Below are positions 6,448 to 12,160 of a stretch of 25,578 nt of DNA, in pieces (the first letter of the stretch is position 1; each line of letters opens with the position of its first letter). A model generated the notes under the pieces. It was given only the letters and a program-made list of their open reading frames with translations, had not been told where the DNA came from and did not search any database. The stretch spans positions 1 to 25,578 of IMG/VR virus record IMGVR_UViG_3300025072_000042, one strand, 5' to 3'. Position numbers and translations under genes: made by a program. Source of the stretch: a virus.

Positions 6448-7197
6448 TTAGTCTCCTTCTACTTTCTTTATTGTGTTAATACCGCCACCACATACATCGT
6501 AGTAACCGCAGTACTTTTCATTACATTCCCAGGCGTACACAGGCGCAAATCCAAGCTTAATAGGGGGTATCCCCTTGCTTAAAGCATCTTTAACTTGCGT
6601 CCAGTATTCTTTGGCCTGACCAACGTAATCCAAATCTATTTCTACTTCTCTCATTGAGCTATCATCTTTTTTATAGTAAGTAATTCTCAGGCCTTTTAGT
6701 TCCCTGTTATAATACTCCTCATACCACAAACCATAGGTGCCAATCTGAAGTGCATAGTTCTCAGAGCCAGCAATACCTTTACCCTCCCTACCGAACATTG
6801 ACTTCCACTTCCATGCCCCGCAGGTCTTAATATCATACAGCACATCCTGAGAGATGAAGGCGCAGTCTATAAAGCCTTTAACACCGTATGTATCCAGAAT
6901 AATTTCCTTTTCAATAAAAATAGGCTCACCGTTCACCTTAGCCCACCATTCAATGGATTCTTGTATATCGGTATGAACCACATCGCCAAGCCGGAACAGC
7001 CTTAAGGTGTCCGAACTTGGCGTCTCTGGTTCTTCGCGGTCTATTGCGTGGAAATAATGCTTACGGGCACAAAGCCCTGATTGGCTTGAATGAAACCATC
7101 TGTCCTCACCTCTGTAGCGTATATCCATTTTACGCTCATTGAGATGGAGGATGTACTTATCGTATATGTCTCTAAGCAGTCCGCCCTTGTGTGCCAA
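6448..7197 (-). CDS. Cas4/RecB-like PD-(D/E)XK exonuclease with Fe-S cluster cysteines
   Basis: TTG 7197 is supported by GGGAG five bases upstream. The 249-aa protein has the full RecB/Cas4 motif set: GDVVHTDIQ (H75), GFIDCAF (D111), YDIKT (D122, K124) and QIGTYGLWY (Q151, Y155). Cys43 (GLCARK) and a C-terminal trio C225, C230, C236 (ECNEKYCGYYDVC) reproduce the 1+3 cysteine arrangement that holds a 4Fe-4S cluster in Cas4, AddB and related phage nucleases. It would degrade DNA ends to give 3' or 5' tails for the annealing protein encoded next. No cas genes or arrays are nearby, so a phage recombination role is more likely than spacer acquisition. Overlap with the regulator gene is 26 bp. Confidence 0.88.
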   Translation of the reverse strand: MAHKGGLLRDIYDKYILHLNERKMDIRYRGEDRWFHSSQSGLCARKHYFHAIDREEPETPSSDTLRLFRLGDVVHTDIQESIEWWAKVNGEPIFIEKEIILDTYGVKGFIDCAFISQDVLYDIKTCGAWKWKSMFGREGKGIAGSENYALQIGTYGLWYEEYYNRELKGLRITYYKKDDSSMREVEIDLDYVGQAKEYWTQVKDALSKGIPPIKLGFAPVYAWECNEKYCGYYDVCGGGINTIKKVEGD

Positions 7198-7384
7198 GCC
7201 TTCTCCCGCGCGGTTTTAGAACTTTACTACCTTCTCTGTTGTTGTAGTCACTGAGAAGTATGTTTAGGGTTGATGTTATAGTCGTACCTTTAATGGAACA
7301 GAGGGACTTGAACACGTCCCAGGTGTCGTTGTCTGTTCTAAAAGAGACTGTCTTAGTAAATGGTAATTCTGACAAATTGGACAT
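7172..7384 (-). CDS. Ribbon-helix-helix DNA-binding regulator, 70 aa
   Basis: This is the first gene of the left block, with AAGGTG six bases before ATG 7384 and a promoter-like pair upstream. Residues about 9-48 (FTKTVSFRTDNDTWDVFKSL, then KGTTITSTLNILLSDYNNR) fit an RHH fold: one strand with alternating residues, then two helices. The C-terminal tail is basic (KPRGRRLGTQGR) and overlaps the exonuclease gene. RHH proteins bind operators as dimers and often repress their own operon. The palindromic sites at 7501-7539 and 7611-7629 upstream are possible targets, as are the matching sites at 16318-16416. The regulatory role is inferred from the fold and position. Confidence 0.75.
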   Translation of the reverse strand: MSNLSELPFTKTVSFRTDNDTWDVFKSLCSIKGTTITSTLNILLSDYNNREGSKVLKPRGRRLGTQGRTA

Positions 7385-7426
7385 TTATTTCACCTTCTTT
7401 CGTTTTTCGCCTGTCAGCCTATTCGT

Positions 7427-7456
7427 AATCTAAACCGATTTGAACATAGCAAACAA
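7427..7456 (-). promoter_or_regulatory. Leftward sigma70-like promoter of the DNA-metabolism operon
   Basis: On the minus strand TTGTTT (7456-7451), an 18-bp spacer and TAGATT (7432-7427) lie about 43 bp upstream of ATG 7384, leaving a leader of roughly 36 nt that contains the SD. The same -10 hexamer TAGATT occurs in the rightward promoter at 16712. Confidence 0.55.
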
Positions 7457-7500
7457 GCTTTTTTTTATTTATTTTTCTATGTCTATCTTATATATATATA

Positions 7501-7539
7501 AACCTATAGTCTACAGGTACAGTCTTATATCTATAGGTT
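7501..7539. repeat. 9-bp inverted repeat in the left control region (possible terminator or operator)
   Basis: AACCTATAG (7501-7509) and CTATAGGTT (7531-7539) are perfect arms with a 21-nt spacer. On the minus strand the stem is followed by an alternating TA run, so weak termination of the transcript arriving from 7636 is possible. The sequence TATATAAACCTA at 7495-7506 is repeated exactly at 16577-16588 in the other control region. Confidence 0.5.
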
Positions 7540-7549
7540 ACATATGTAT

Positions 7550-7570
7550 CTATGTCTATGTCTATGTCTA
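7550..7570. repeat. Tandem hexamer CTATGT x3 plus CTA
   Basis: Three perfect copies of CTATGT followed by CTA lie in the 251-bp intergenic gap 7385-7635. The gap otherwise holds an AT-rich stretch at 7457-7500, the 9-bp inverted repeat and one operator-like palindrome. No ORF is visible there. Confidence 0.6.
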
Positions 7571-7610
7571 AAGAAGAGAATAGACCACGAAGAACCAGCA
7601 AATGAGGTAA

Positions 7611-7629
7611 TACTTGTATTATACAACTA
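7611..7629. promoter_or_regulatory. Operator-like palindrome (left copy of the TTGTAT/ATACAA family)
   Basis: TACTTGTAT-T-ATACAACTA, with 8 of 9 arm positions matching, lies just beyond the stop of the 111-aa gene. It has the same core as three copies in 16318-16416. It probably binds a phage or host dimeric regulator. Confidence 0.6.
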
Positions 7630-7635
7630 TTATTA

Positions 7636-7971
7636 TTATTTTTCGGAATAGTATGCATCTACAAGCTTTTTCAGGTGTGTAGGGTTGGACTTGTTACTAA
7701 TCTGATTCAGAATTTCCTCTGCCTTTTGCAGGTTGGACTTCGTTTCTTTTCTCAGCTTTGCCCCTCTCAGAACACCTCTTGCCATTACGCCTTCATCATA
7801 CATGATTAAAGGTTTATCTTCTGATACGCTTGCGTTGTAATGTTTTCTTTCTGCGTACCATTTAAGCGTTGCCCTGAGAATCGTATTGGCCACAGACTCA
7901 TCTTCTAGCCTGTCTTTGAGATTTTGGACAGTTTCTTCTTCGGGAGTTTTACTTTTTTTCCACATGAACAT
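7636..7971 (-). CDS. Unknown helical protein, 111 aa; last gene of the right leftward block
   Basis: ATG 7971 follows AAAGGAGGT by about three bases; a second ATG two codons on also has good spacing. The protein is charged and helical: EEETVQNLKDRLEDESVANT, then WYAERKHYNASVSEDKP, and a C-terminal helix pair (KSNLQKAEEILNQISNKSNP, LKKLVDAYYSEK). No signal peptide, membrane segment or known motif is seen. The gene overlaps the preceding 52-aa ORF by 67 bp. An operator-like palindrome lies 7 bp after its stop. Function unknown. Confidence 0.75.
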   Translation of the reverse strand: MFMWKKSKTPEEETVQNLKDRLEDESVANTILRATLKWYAERKHYNASVSEDKPLIMYDEGVMARGVLRGAKLRKETKSNLQKAEEILNQISNKSNPTHLKKLVDAYYSEK

Positions 7972-8063
7972 TGTACCTCCTTTCTTGTTCCGTTATTCTT
8001 TTCATTGGTGAAGATTATTTTTTTTATACCAGACCACAGGTTTATTAAAAAAAGGTTATTCAT
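7905..8063 (-). CDS. Small Lys-rich protein, 52 aa, with CSCGKK motif
   Basis: ATG 8063 lies directly after the stop of the 88-aa gene, with AGGAG seven bases upstream, which is among the better SDs in the window. Translation starts MNNLFLINLWSGIKKIIF and ends with VQCSCGKKVKLPKKKL. The C-terminal half overlaps the next gene by 67 bp, which is long for this phage, so the ORF could instead be a leader ORF that sets up translation of the 111-aa gene. The hydrophobic N-terminus might insert in a membrane. No family is recognised. Confidence 0.5.
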   Translation of the reverse strand: MNNLFLINLWSGIKKIIFTNEKNNGTRKEVQCSCGKKVKLPKKKLSKISKTG

Positions 8064-8064
8064 G

Positions 8065-8331
8065 TTACTGCTCCTGTGCAATATCATCCACTACCTGTTG
8101 TAGTGTCTGTATATACTTACGACCTTTGTATTGGTCTGTCAGTGCTCTTCCTTTCTCACGTCTGATTATACCAAGCAGAAACTGACTTACCACCATCCTT
8201 TCAGCTTTAATTGGATTGATATTGTCTCTCCACGGACCTTCATCTGCCCGATTGCGTCTGTGTGGTGCAGGGTCCTGCCACGTAGTTTCATACAGGATAT
8301 TACATCCTGTCTTTTTACACTTTTTTAGCAT
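8065..8331 (-). CDS. Unknown protein, 88 aa
   Basis: The frame is open further upstream, but the N-terminal extension lies inside the preceding gene and looks like shadow sequence. ATG 8331 (MLKKCKKTGCNILYETT) gives a 17-bp overlap typical of this phage, with a modest SD (GGAACGTAGTG). CKKTGC near the N-terminus and a later basic region (RRNRADEGPWRDNI, RREKGRALTDQYKGRKYI) suggest a small nucleic-acid-binding protein, perhaps with a metal knuckle. No family is recognised. Confidence 0.65.
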   Translation of the reverse strand: MLKKCKKTGCNILYETTWQDPAPHRRNRADEGPWRDNINPIKAERMVVSQFLLGIIRREKGRALTDQYKGRKYIQTLQQVVDDIAQEQ

Positions 8332-8581
8332 CACTACGTTCCATAGGCATTTCAAGGTAGTCCTGCAGTGATTCGGATTCATAGATTGCCTGATACAGAG
8401 GAAAAACTTCATCCAACAGTAGTTGCATATCCGCTACATTGCTCGGCTCCTGTTGATGTGTCTCAGGCCTACTTTCTATGGATGCTATGGCAAGCACAAG
8501 GGCCTGGCTTATAATAAATCGGCCTCTCATTGAGTCCAAAAGCAACAGGGCTTCCTCATGTTTTTTTATTTTTGGTTTCAT
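8315..8581 (-). CDS. Unknown helical protein, 88 aa
   Basis: ATG 8581 has AAAGGA six bases upstream, which is part of the shared leader motif TATCAAATAAAGGA. The protein is helical, with a Leu-rich start (HEEALLLLDSMRGRFIISQA) and acidic C-terminal half (LLLDEVFPLYQAIYESESLQ). A helix-rich dimer is likely. It is preceded by a 108-bp gap that forms a strong predicted stem (8613-8680). Function unknown. Confidence 0.75.
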   Translation of the reverse strand: MKPKIKKHEEALLLLDSMRGRFIISQALVLAIASIESRPETHQQEPSNVADMQLLLDEVFPLYQAIYESESLQDYLEMPMERSDAKKV

Positions 8582-8612
8582 GTGATTTCCTTTATTTGAT
8601 AGCTAAACATAA

Positions 8613-8680
8613 AGTTACACCGAAGGCAAGACCTACAGGCAGTATAGGCTTATAATTAGAGCCTTGCCAACGGTGTAACT
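8613..8680 (-). promoter_or_regulatory. Structured leader A: 16-bp stem with symmetrical 2x2 internal loop
   Basis: AGTTACACCG (8613-8622) and GGCAAG (8625-8630) pair perfectly with CTTGCC (8663-8668) and CGGTGTAACT (8671-8680). They are separated by an AA/AA (UU/UU in the leftward RNA) internal loop, and enclose a 32-nt loop. It lies between two leftward genes and is followed by TATCAAATAAAGGA, the SD of the 88-aa gene. No T-run follows the stem, so a classic terminator is unlikely. Confidence 0.65.
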
Positions 8681-8689
8681 ATATTGCGG

Positions 8690-9259
8690 TCAGTCGGTAC
8701 TGGTTAGATAGTCCCGCAGAGATGTGACAGGGATAAAATACCTATGTCCAATCTTATTGCAGGTTATCTTATTGACTTCAACCAGCTTCTTAATGGTCCC
8801 GTAGGACACATTAAAGCACTTCGCCGCATGATGGAACGTCCAAAACGATTCACCGGCAATATAAACATTACCAGTAAAGTCCTCTTTAGGCGTAATCACG
8901 TCTGCTGGCCCTGTAGTTACAGTTGTGCCAGTATCAGTGGCAACACTGTTGTTTGCAGGGAGCGGCAGAGCAGGCGTAGTGGTAGGCGTGAAAGTGGTAG
9001 TACCAATTCTGGCATCTTCCAGTTCCTGCCTCCTAGCTGATTTGGCCAAGTTAGCTGCCCTATAATCCTCATAGCTATCGCATTTATCTATGCGGTTAGC
9101 AGTGGTATAGTGCATCTCGACCAAGTCGGCTACCATTTGGGCTTTCAGACCATGAGCAAACAAGCTTTTAGCCTTGTCAAACCGCTCTTCGGTCATTCGG
9201 CGCTTTGGCGTACCAGCCTTACGATTGGTTAACTTCATCTTACGATTGGTTAACTTCAT
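8690..9259 (-). CDS. DNA-binding protein with two HTH regions, 189 aa
   Basis: ATG 9259 has AAGGAGG five bases upstream. The N-terminal region (MTEERFDKAKSLFAHGLKAQ, VADLVEMHYTTANRI) reads as a resolvase/transposase-type HTH. A Thr/Pro-rich linker follows (residues about 85-125). The C-terminal region (ESFWTFHHAAKCFNVSYGTI, then LVEVNKITCNKIGHRYFIP) resembles an excisionase/MerR-like winged helix with the 'A-x-x-x-x-v-s-x-x-T-I...i-x-k-i-g-x-r-y-x-I-p' pattern. A regulator or a recombination directionality factor is plausible; no integrase is in the window. The first seven codons are duplicated in tandem (21 bp), giving two ATG starts. Confidence 0.78.
   Translation of the reverse strand: MKLTNRKMKLTNRKAGTPKRRMTEERFDKAKSLFAHGLKAQMVADLVEMHYTTANRIDKCDSYEDYRAANLAKSARRQELEDARIGTTTFTPTTTPALPLPANNSVATDTGTTVTTGPADVITPKEDFTGNVYIAGESFWTFHHAAKCFNVSYGTIKKLVEVNKITCNKIGHRYFIPVTSLRDYLTSTD
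9218..9259 (-). repeat. Perfect 21-bp tandem duplication covering the start codon
   Basis: The sequence encoding MKLTNRK occurs twice in a row without any base change, so two in-frame ATG codons (9259 and 9238) begin identical peptides. The SD suits the first. Confidence 0.95.
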
Positions 9260-9290
9260 GACAACCTCCTTCTGTTGACCCTTGTGGAAT

Positions 9291-9329
9291 ATAGGTAGTG
9301 CGTAAGGGAACTCCGCTTAATATACCTAT
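9291..9329 (-). promoter_or_regulatory. Leader hairpin before the two-HTH gene
   Basis: ATAGGTA (9291-9297) and TACCTAT (9323-9329) pair perfectly, with a further small TAAG/CTTA stem inside. This 79-bp gap (9260-9338) ends with the AAGGAGG SD. The stem is weaker than leaders A-C and lacks their TCAAATAAAGGA box. Confidence 0.4.
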
Positions 9330-9338
9330 TTCAGTTAC

Positions 9339-9587
9339 TTACTGAATACTTACTGAATCCTGTTTTATTGCCTCTGCCGTTAGCATTAATTGTATGACAT
9401 GGGCAGAAAATTCGTCCAAAAAATTGTCAAAGCTGGTTAAAATCACCGTGGTCTTCTCCAGTAATTCCAGACACGTGTCCTCATCACCGACCTTAATAGC
9501 CTCGAATGCTTCATCTAGCAGGTCCTTAACATTGGAAATATCTTTCAGGGCATCATCTGTACGGGTTGTAAATGTCTCGTTGTCCAT
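9339..9587 (-). CDS. Small acidic helical protein, 82 aa
   Basis: ATG 9587 (MDNETFTTRTDDALKD) is preceded by AAGGAG at good spacing. A longer in-frame version upstream would overlap the basic 50-aa gene completely and is not needed. The protein is almost all helix and strongly acidic (VKDLLDEAFEAIKVGDEDTC, LEKTTVILTSFDNFLDEFSA). Such small acidic helical phage proteins can be DNA mimics or adaptor proteins, but there is no motif to say so here. The paired basic and acidic neighbours (9553-9705 and this gene) overlap by 35 bp. Confidence 0.7.
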   Translation of the reverse strand: MDNETFTTRTDDALKDISNVKDLLDEAFEAIKVGDEDTCLELLEKTTVILTSFDNFLDEFSAHVIQLMLTAEAIKQDSVSIQ

Positions 9588-9705
9588 CTTTTCTCCTTCT
9601 GTTTTTCTTTTGCCTGATTTGTGCGGCAGTCCTACCATGCTTTTGCAGGTATGCGTCCTGCTCCCGCCTGTCCTGTTTTCTGCGTTTGGCTTTTTTGTTC
9701 GGCAT
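9553..9705 (-). CDS. Very basic small protein, 50 aa
   Basis: The ATG at 9705 shares its A with the TAA of the preceding gene (TAATG), and the stop lies inside the next gene. Translation gives MPNKKAKRRKQDRREQDAYL, then KHGRTAAQIRQKKNRRRKDG and ends NPYR; about 40% of residues are Lys or Arg. Short Lys/Arg-rich proteins with this start are frequent in phage genomes in my recollection, with no known function. RNA or DNA binding is likely from charge alone. The gene fills an otherwise empty 118-bp gap, which supports it. Confidence 0.65.
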   Translation of the reverse strand: MPNKKAKRRKQDRREQDAYLQKHGRTAAQIRQKKNRRRKDGQRDIYNPYR

Positions 9706-9980
9706 TAGAATGAACTAATCCTGACTATCATATCCTTTGAGCCAGACACCCGTTGCCTGTAGTCCAGGACATTATCATGGAAGGTCTTGTCTTTAGACCA
9801 GATTTCATCTATCTCGTCGGCATACTCATGGTCAGGCTTGTCATATCCGTACCTGTCGCAACACTCGCCACACATAGCGTGTGAGCCTACGAGTACTCCG
9901 CCCATGAGGTTTTTCCCACGGGGGCCATTGCAACCATCGCATACGACCACTTGGCCGTAGTTGAACTCTTCCATTATCAT
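9705..9980 (-). CDS. Small zinc-binding protein (CDGC...CGEC), 91 aa
   Basis: ATG 9980 has GGAG seven bases upstream, inside the shared TATCAAATAAAGGA leader box. C14-x2-C17 (VVVCDGCNGPRG) and C37-x2-C40-C41 (AMCGECCDRYG) form a four-cysteine zinc ribbon or treble clef. The remainder is acidic and helical (DHEYADEIDEIWSKDKTFHD). It lies directly after structured leader B. It could bind nucleic acid or act as a small adaptor. No family is recognised. Confidence 0.7.
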   Translation of the reverse strand: MIMEEFNYGQVVVCDGCNGPRGKNLMGGVLVGSHAMCGECCDRYGYDKPDHEYADEIDEIWSKDKTFHDNVLDYRQRVSGSKDMIVRISSF

Positions 9981-10015
9981 TTTTAGTCTCCTTTATTTGA
10001 TAATTTACAAATCAG

Positions 10016-10114
10016 AAGGGTGAACACCTGAACTCGCGGAGTCCCTTTTATGTACGGGCATGAAGGTTGTCACCTTCTATACCCCTATTATGGATTAACA
10101 GAGTATTCACCCTT
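10016..10114 (-). promoter_or_regulatory. Structured leader B: multibranch fold closed by a 9-bp stem
   Basis: AAGGGTGAA (10016-10024) pairs perfectly with TTCACCCTT (10106-10114). Inside, GAAGGT (10062-10067) and ACCTTC (10072-10077) form a hairpin with a 4-nt loop that extends through AT/AT and GGG/CCC pairs, and ACTC/GAGT (10032-10042) forms a small second hairpin. The element is followed by TATCAAATAAAGGAG before ATG 9980. It is tRNA-sized but lacks a T-arm, so it is not a tRNA. A cis-acting regulatory RNA is possible. Confidence 0.55.
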
Positions 10115-10280
10115 AATTCTTTTTCTCCTGACTTTCACAGGCTTCCTGCGCTTCAACCATCAGGTTGTCATAATCATCAATGGTAATAACTGGAAAATCA
10201 TCCAGCCACTTGATGCACAGGTCCATTAAAATCTCACACCTGGTCTGATATTCTACAGGGTCAGTTTTATGTGTTTCCAT
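10113..10280 (-). CDS. Small acidic protein, 55 aa
   Basis: ATG 10280 follows the upstream TAA directly, with GAGG eight bases away. The peptide reads METHKTDPVEYQTRCEILMD, then LCIKWLDDFPVITIDDYDN and ends EKKN. It is helical and acidic with three cysteines. It is the last gene of the AAA-VWA cluster before leader B, whose outer stem overlaps its stop codon. No family is recognised. Confidence 0.65.
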   Translation of the reverse strand: METHKTDPVEYQTRCEILMDLCIKWLDDFPVITIDDYDNLMVEAQEACESQEKKN

Positions 10281-10688
10281 TTAGTCATCCTCATTCTCAT
10301 TATTATTGACCATTTCACTTGCAATCATAGCCATTATCTCTAGTTCTTTTGGTGTTTTACCAAGTTTGCCACATGTATATTGTATCACCTCTTCCTGTAC
10401 GCTATGGAAAAACTCTACACAGGAACCCACTTCCTCCACTTCTTGCTCCAACATATCTATGTACTCCTCATCCTCATCATCATCGGACAGCCTTGTCCTC
10501 AGTTTTTCACCCATTAAGACCATATTAGGGTCTATCCGATTACACATGAAGTGGGTCATCGTAAAGGCCGCCTGAACAAATCTCTTTAATGGTGTAATAT
10601 TCCTTGTATTAACAAACTTGCCTCTAAGGTATTCCTGAATAGCCTCGTCAAGGTCAGTTGCCGGGTCTACTGTTTCTTTTTCTTCCAT
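10281..10688 (-). CDS. Acidic protein, 135 aa, in the AAA-VWA cluster
   Basis: I favour ATG 10688 because GGAGG lies eight bases upstream. An ATG five codons earlier (10703) follows the previous stop directly but has no SD. The protein is helical and very acidic: a central SDDDEDEEYIDMLEQEVEEV and an Asn/Asp-rich end (MVNNNENEDD), with a conserved-looking core KFVNTRNITPLKRFVQAAFT. No known domain is recognised. It is encoded two genes downstream of the VWA gene, so it could be a cofactor or substrate of the MoxR-VWA machine. Confidence 0.75.
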   Translation of the reverse strand: MEEKETVDPATDLDEAIQEYLRGKFVNTRNITPLKRFVQAAFTMTHFMCNRIDPNMVLMGEKLRTRLSDDDEDEEYIDMLEQEVEEVGSCVEFFHSVQEEVIQYTCGKLGKTPKELEIMAMIASEMVNNNENEDD

Positions 10689-10703
10689 AGTATTGTCCTC
10701 CAT

Positions 10704-11072
10704 CTATGCATCAGCCGCTGTTGGCGGCGGTCCTACCTCATGATATTCAGCAATACCAGAGGATTCAAGTCTATATTCCAACATATCGTTGGCAAAAGCG
10801 TAAGCCTCACTATTTGATTTATCACATATCATAAGAACAAACCCTGTATCTCCAGGTAATGTATGTACACAAAACACATACAGCCATTTATTCCCATTAT
10901 CTGTGACCTGATTAACTATATGGGTAACTTCTTGCCTCTTGGCTAGATGCTCCTCAAGTTGTTCTCTCAGGTTGAACATATCAGCGTGGTTTAATACTTC
11001 CTCGTCATCGCCAATCATTTTGATACCTGAACCAATAATAGCATGAAATTGTATCCCTTGGGCTGGTGTCAT
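10704..11072 (-). CDS. Unknown protein, 122 aa, coupled to the VWA gene
   Basis: ATG 11072 overlaps the VWA stop by ATGA, with AAGG about eight bases upstream. The protein has a helical N-terminal half (HADMFNLREQLEEHLAKRQE), then a beta-rich part (KWLYVFCVHTLPGDTGFVLM) with features of a small PAS/profilin-like or ubiquitin-like alpha/beta fold, and a Pro-rich tail (GPPPTAADA). I do not assign a family. Tight coupling suggests it works with the VWA protein. Confidence 0.75.
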   Translation of the reverse strand: MTPAQGIQFHAIIGSGIKMIGDDEEVLNHADMFNLREQLEEHLAKRQEVTHIVNQVTDNGNKWLYVFCVHTLPGDTGFVLMICDKSNSEAYAFANDMLEYRLESSGIAEYHEVGPPPTAADA

Positions 11073-12160
11073 ATTCTGACCTTCCTGATGAGGTCCATAA
11101 AATCATCTTCGTCCTGGCACTGATACATCTTACCAATAAACGCATCTCGCCATGACATTAAATCGGTTTTCCCCGAACCTAACGAATTATTAAGGTACAG
11201 TTCCACATCATATATATCCTCGTCGTCCAAACCATATCTGGTGTCCAAACAGTTGAACCAGTAAAGTTTTCTCACATACCTGGAAGCATTACATAAAACC
11301 TCTATACCATCAGCGTCACCAAAGAACACTACTACCCTACTCTTCCATCTCATCCAGTGACCCAGTCTCCATTCCATGGAATATATATCTGCATGGTGTG
11401 AGATATAATCACAGGTATCTTCCAGCGGTAAATCTTCATATCTGCTGGTTTTAGGGTTCATCCGGGCTGTCATGCGGGCATTAGGTGCCGCGTAAATCTC
11501 CACATCATTAAGTTTTAAGGCCGCAGTGGCAATACCACTAAAGAAAGTGGCCTGACGGCTACAACTAGGACTATTATCAAGAACCAGCACAAGCCTTTCC
11601 TTTTCATAGTCAACCTTGCACTTGTTTATAGGCTTACGTGTGCATGACCTGTAAAGTAAGTCTTCCATATACCATTCATCGTCACCAGGTACAGGTTCAC
11701 CTGTTAAATCTTCAGCAATCTTGGCAAACACATTGGCAATAGCGTTATTAAGCCTCTTCTTTTTGATATGTTTTATAATAAAAGCTGGGTCAGTAGTATC
11801 CTTGTTGAGTTCCCACTCAGCCACACCCTCGTCCAAACGCATACGCCTGTTCATGTCCCAGTGTTCGTCACGCCAGCTTAGAGACTCCCTGGTAAAACCA
11901 CCAACACCCTCATGAAAGCTTGTAATAGGTTTTATTTCCATATCCATATTCACAGGTGGTAAGGGAGACGTAGGTATACCTTGAGAATTAGTGCCTGTGT
12001 AGAAATTTACAATGTTGGATTGCTGAGAGGCTTCCTGAGTTTTATTTGCTGGACCATCCATTGAATTTCCAGGTTCACCCTCGTCACTTGGTATATTGGG
12101 CTTGGAATCCTGAGATTCACCATCGTCCTGCCAATCACGCCATGTCCTGTTAATCGCCAT
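11069..12160 (-). CDS. VWA-domain protein, MoxR partner (CobT/YehP-like logic), 363 aa
   Basis: ATG 12160 (MAINRTWRDW) was chosen; the longer TTG start at 12181 lies inside the ATPase gene. Residues 1-80 look disordered (Asp/Ser/Gln/Pro-rich). Residues about 188-300 form a VWA-type domain: RLVLVLDNSPSCSRQATFFS holds the metal-site D-x-S-x-S (D195, S197, S199), and RVVVFFGDADGIEVL a later aspartate (D282). VWA proteins encoded after MoxR-type ATPases act as partners in chelatase- or chaperone-like machines. The 11-bp overlap with the ATPase gene indicates coupled expression. Its target in this phage is unknown. The domain assignment is fairly clear, the function is inferred. Confidence 0.8.
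   Translation of the reverse strand: MAINRTWRDWQDDGESQDSKPNIPSDEGEPGNSMDGPANKTQEASQQSNIVNFYTGTNSQGIPTSPLPPVNMDMEIKPITSFHEGVGGFTRESLSWRDEHWDMNRRMRLDEGVAEWELNKDTTDPAFIIKHIKKKRLNNAIANVFAKIAEDLTGEPVPGDDEWYMEDLLYRSCTRKPINKCKVDYEKERLVLVLDNSPSCSRQATFFSGIATAALKLNDVEIYAAPNARMTARMNPKTSRYEDLPLEDTCDYISHHADIYSMEWRLGHWMRWKSRVVVFFGDADGIEVLCNASRYVRKLYWFNCLDTRYGLDDEDIYDVELYLNNSLGSGKTDLMSWRDAFIGKMYQCQDEDDFMDLIRKVRI

Noticed and set aside
6448-7197. CRISPR adaptation gene cas4
   Set aside because: The motifs fit Cas4-like nucleases, but there is no array, cas1, cas2 or repeat in the window; the recombination operon context explains it better.
8087-8412. Upstream extensions of the 52-aa ORF (to 8087) and of the 88-aa gene (to 8412)
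   Set aside because: They lie fully inside neighbouring genes, and a better SD supports the shorter starts.
9394-9708. Rightward 104-codon ORF
   Set aside because: Ser-rich antisense shadow of the acidic and basic leftward genes.
10016-10114. tRNA in leader B
   Set aside because: The 7-bp acceptor-like stem is present, but there is no T-arm with GTTCRAN, no D-arm pairing and no proper anticodon stem.
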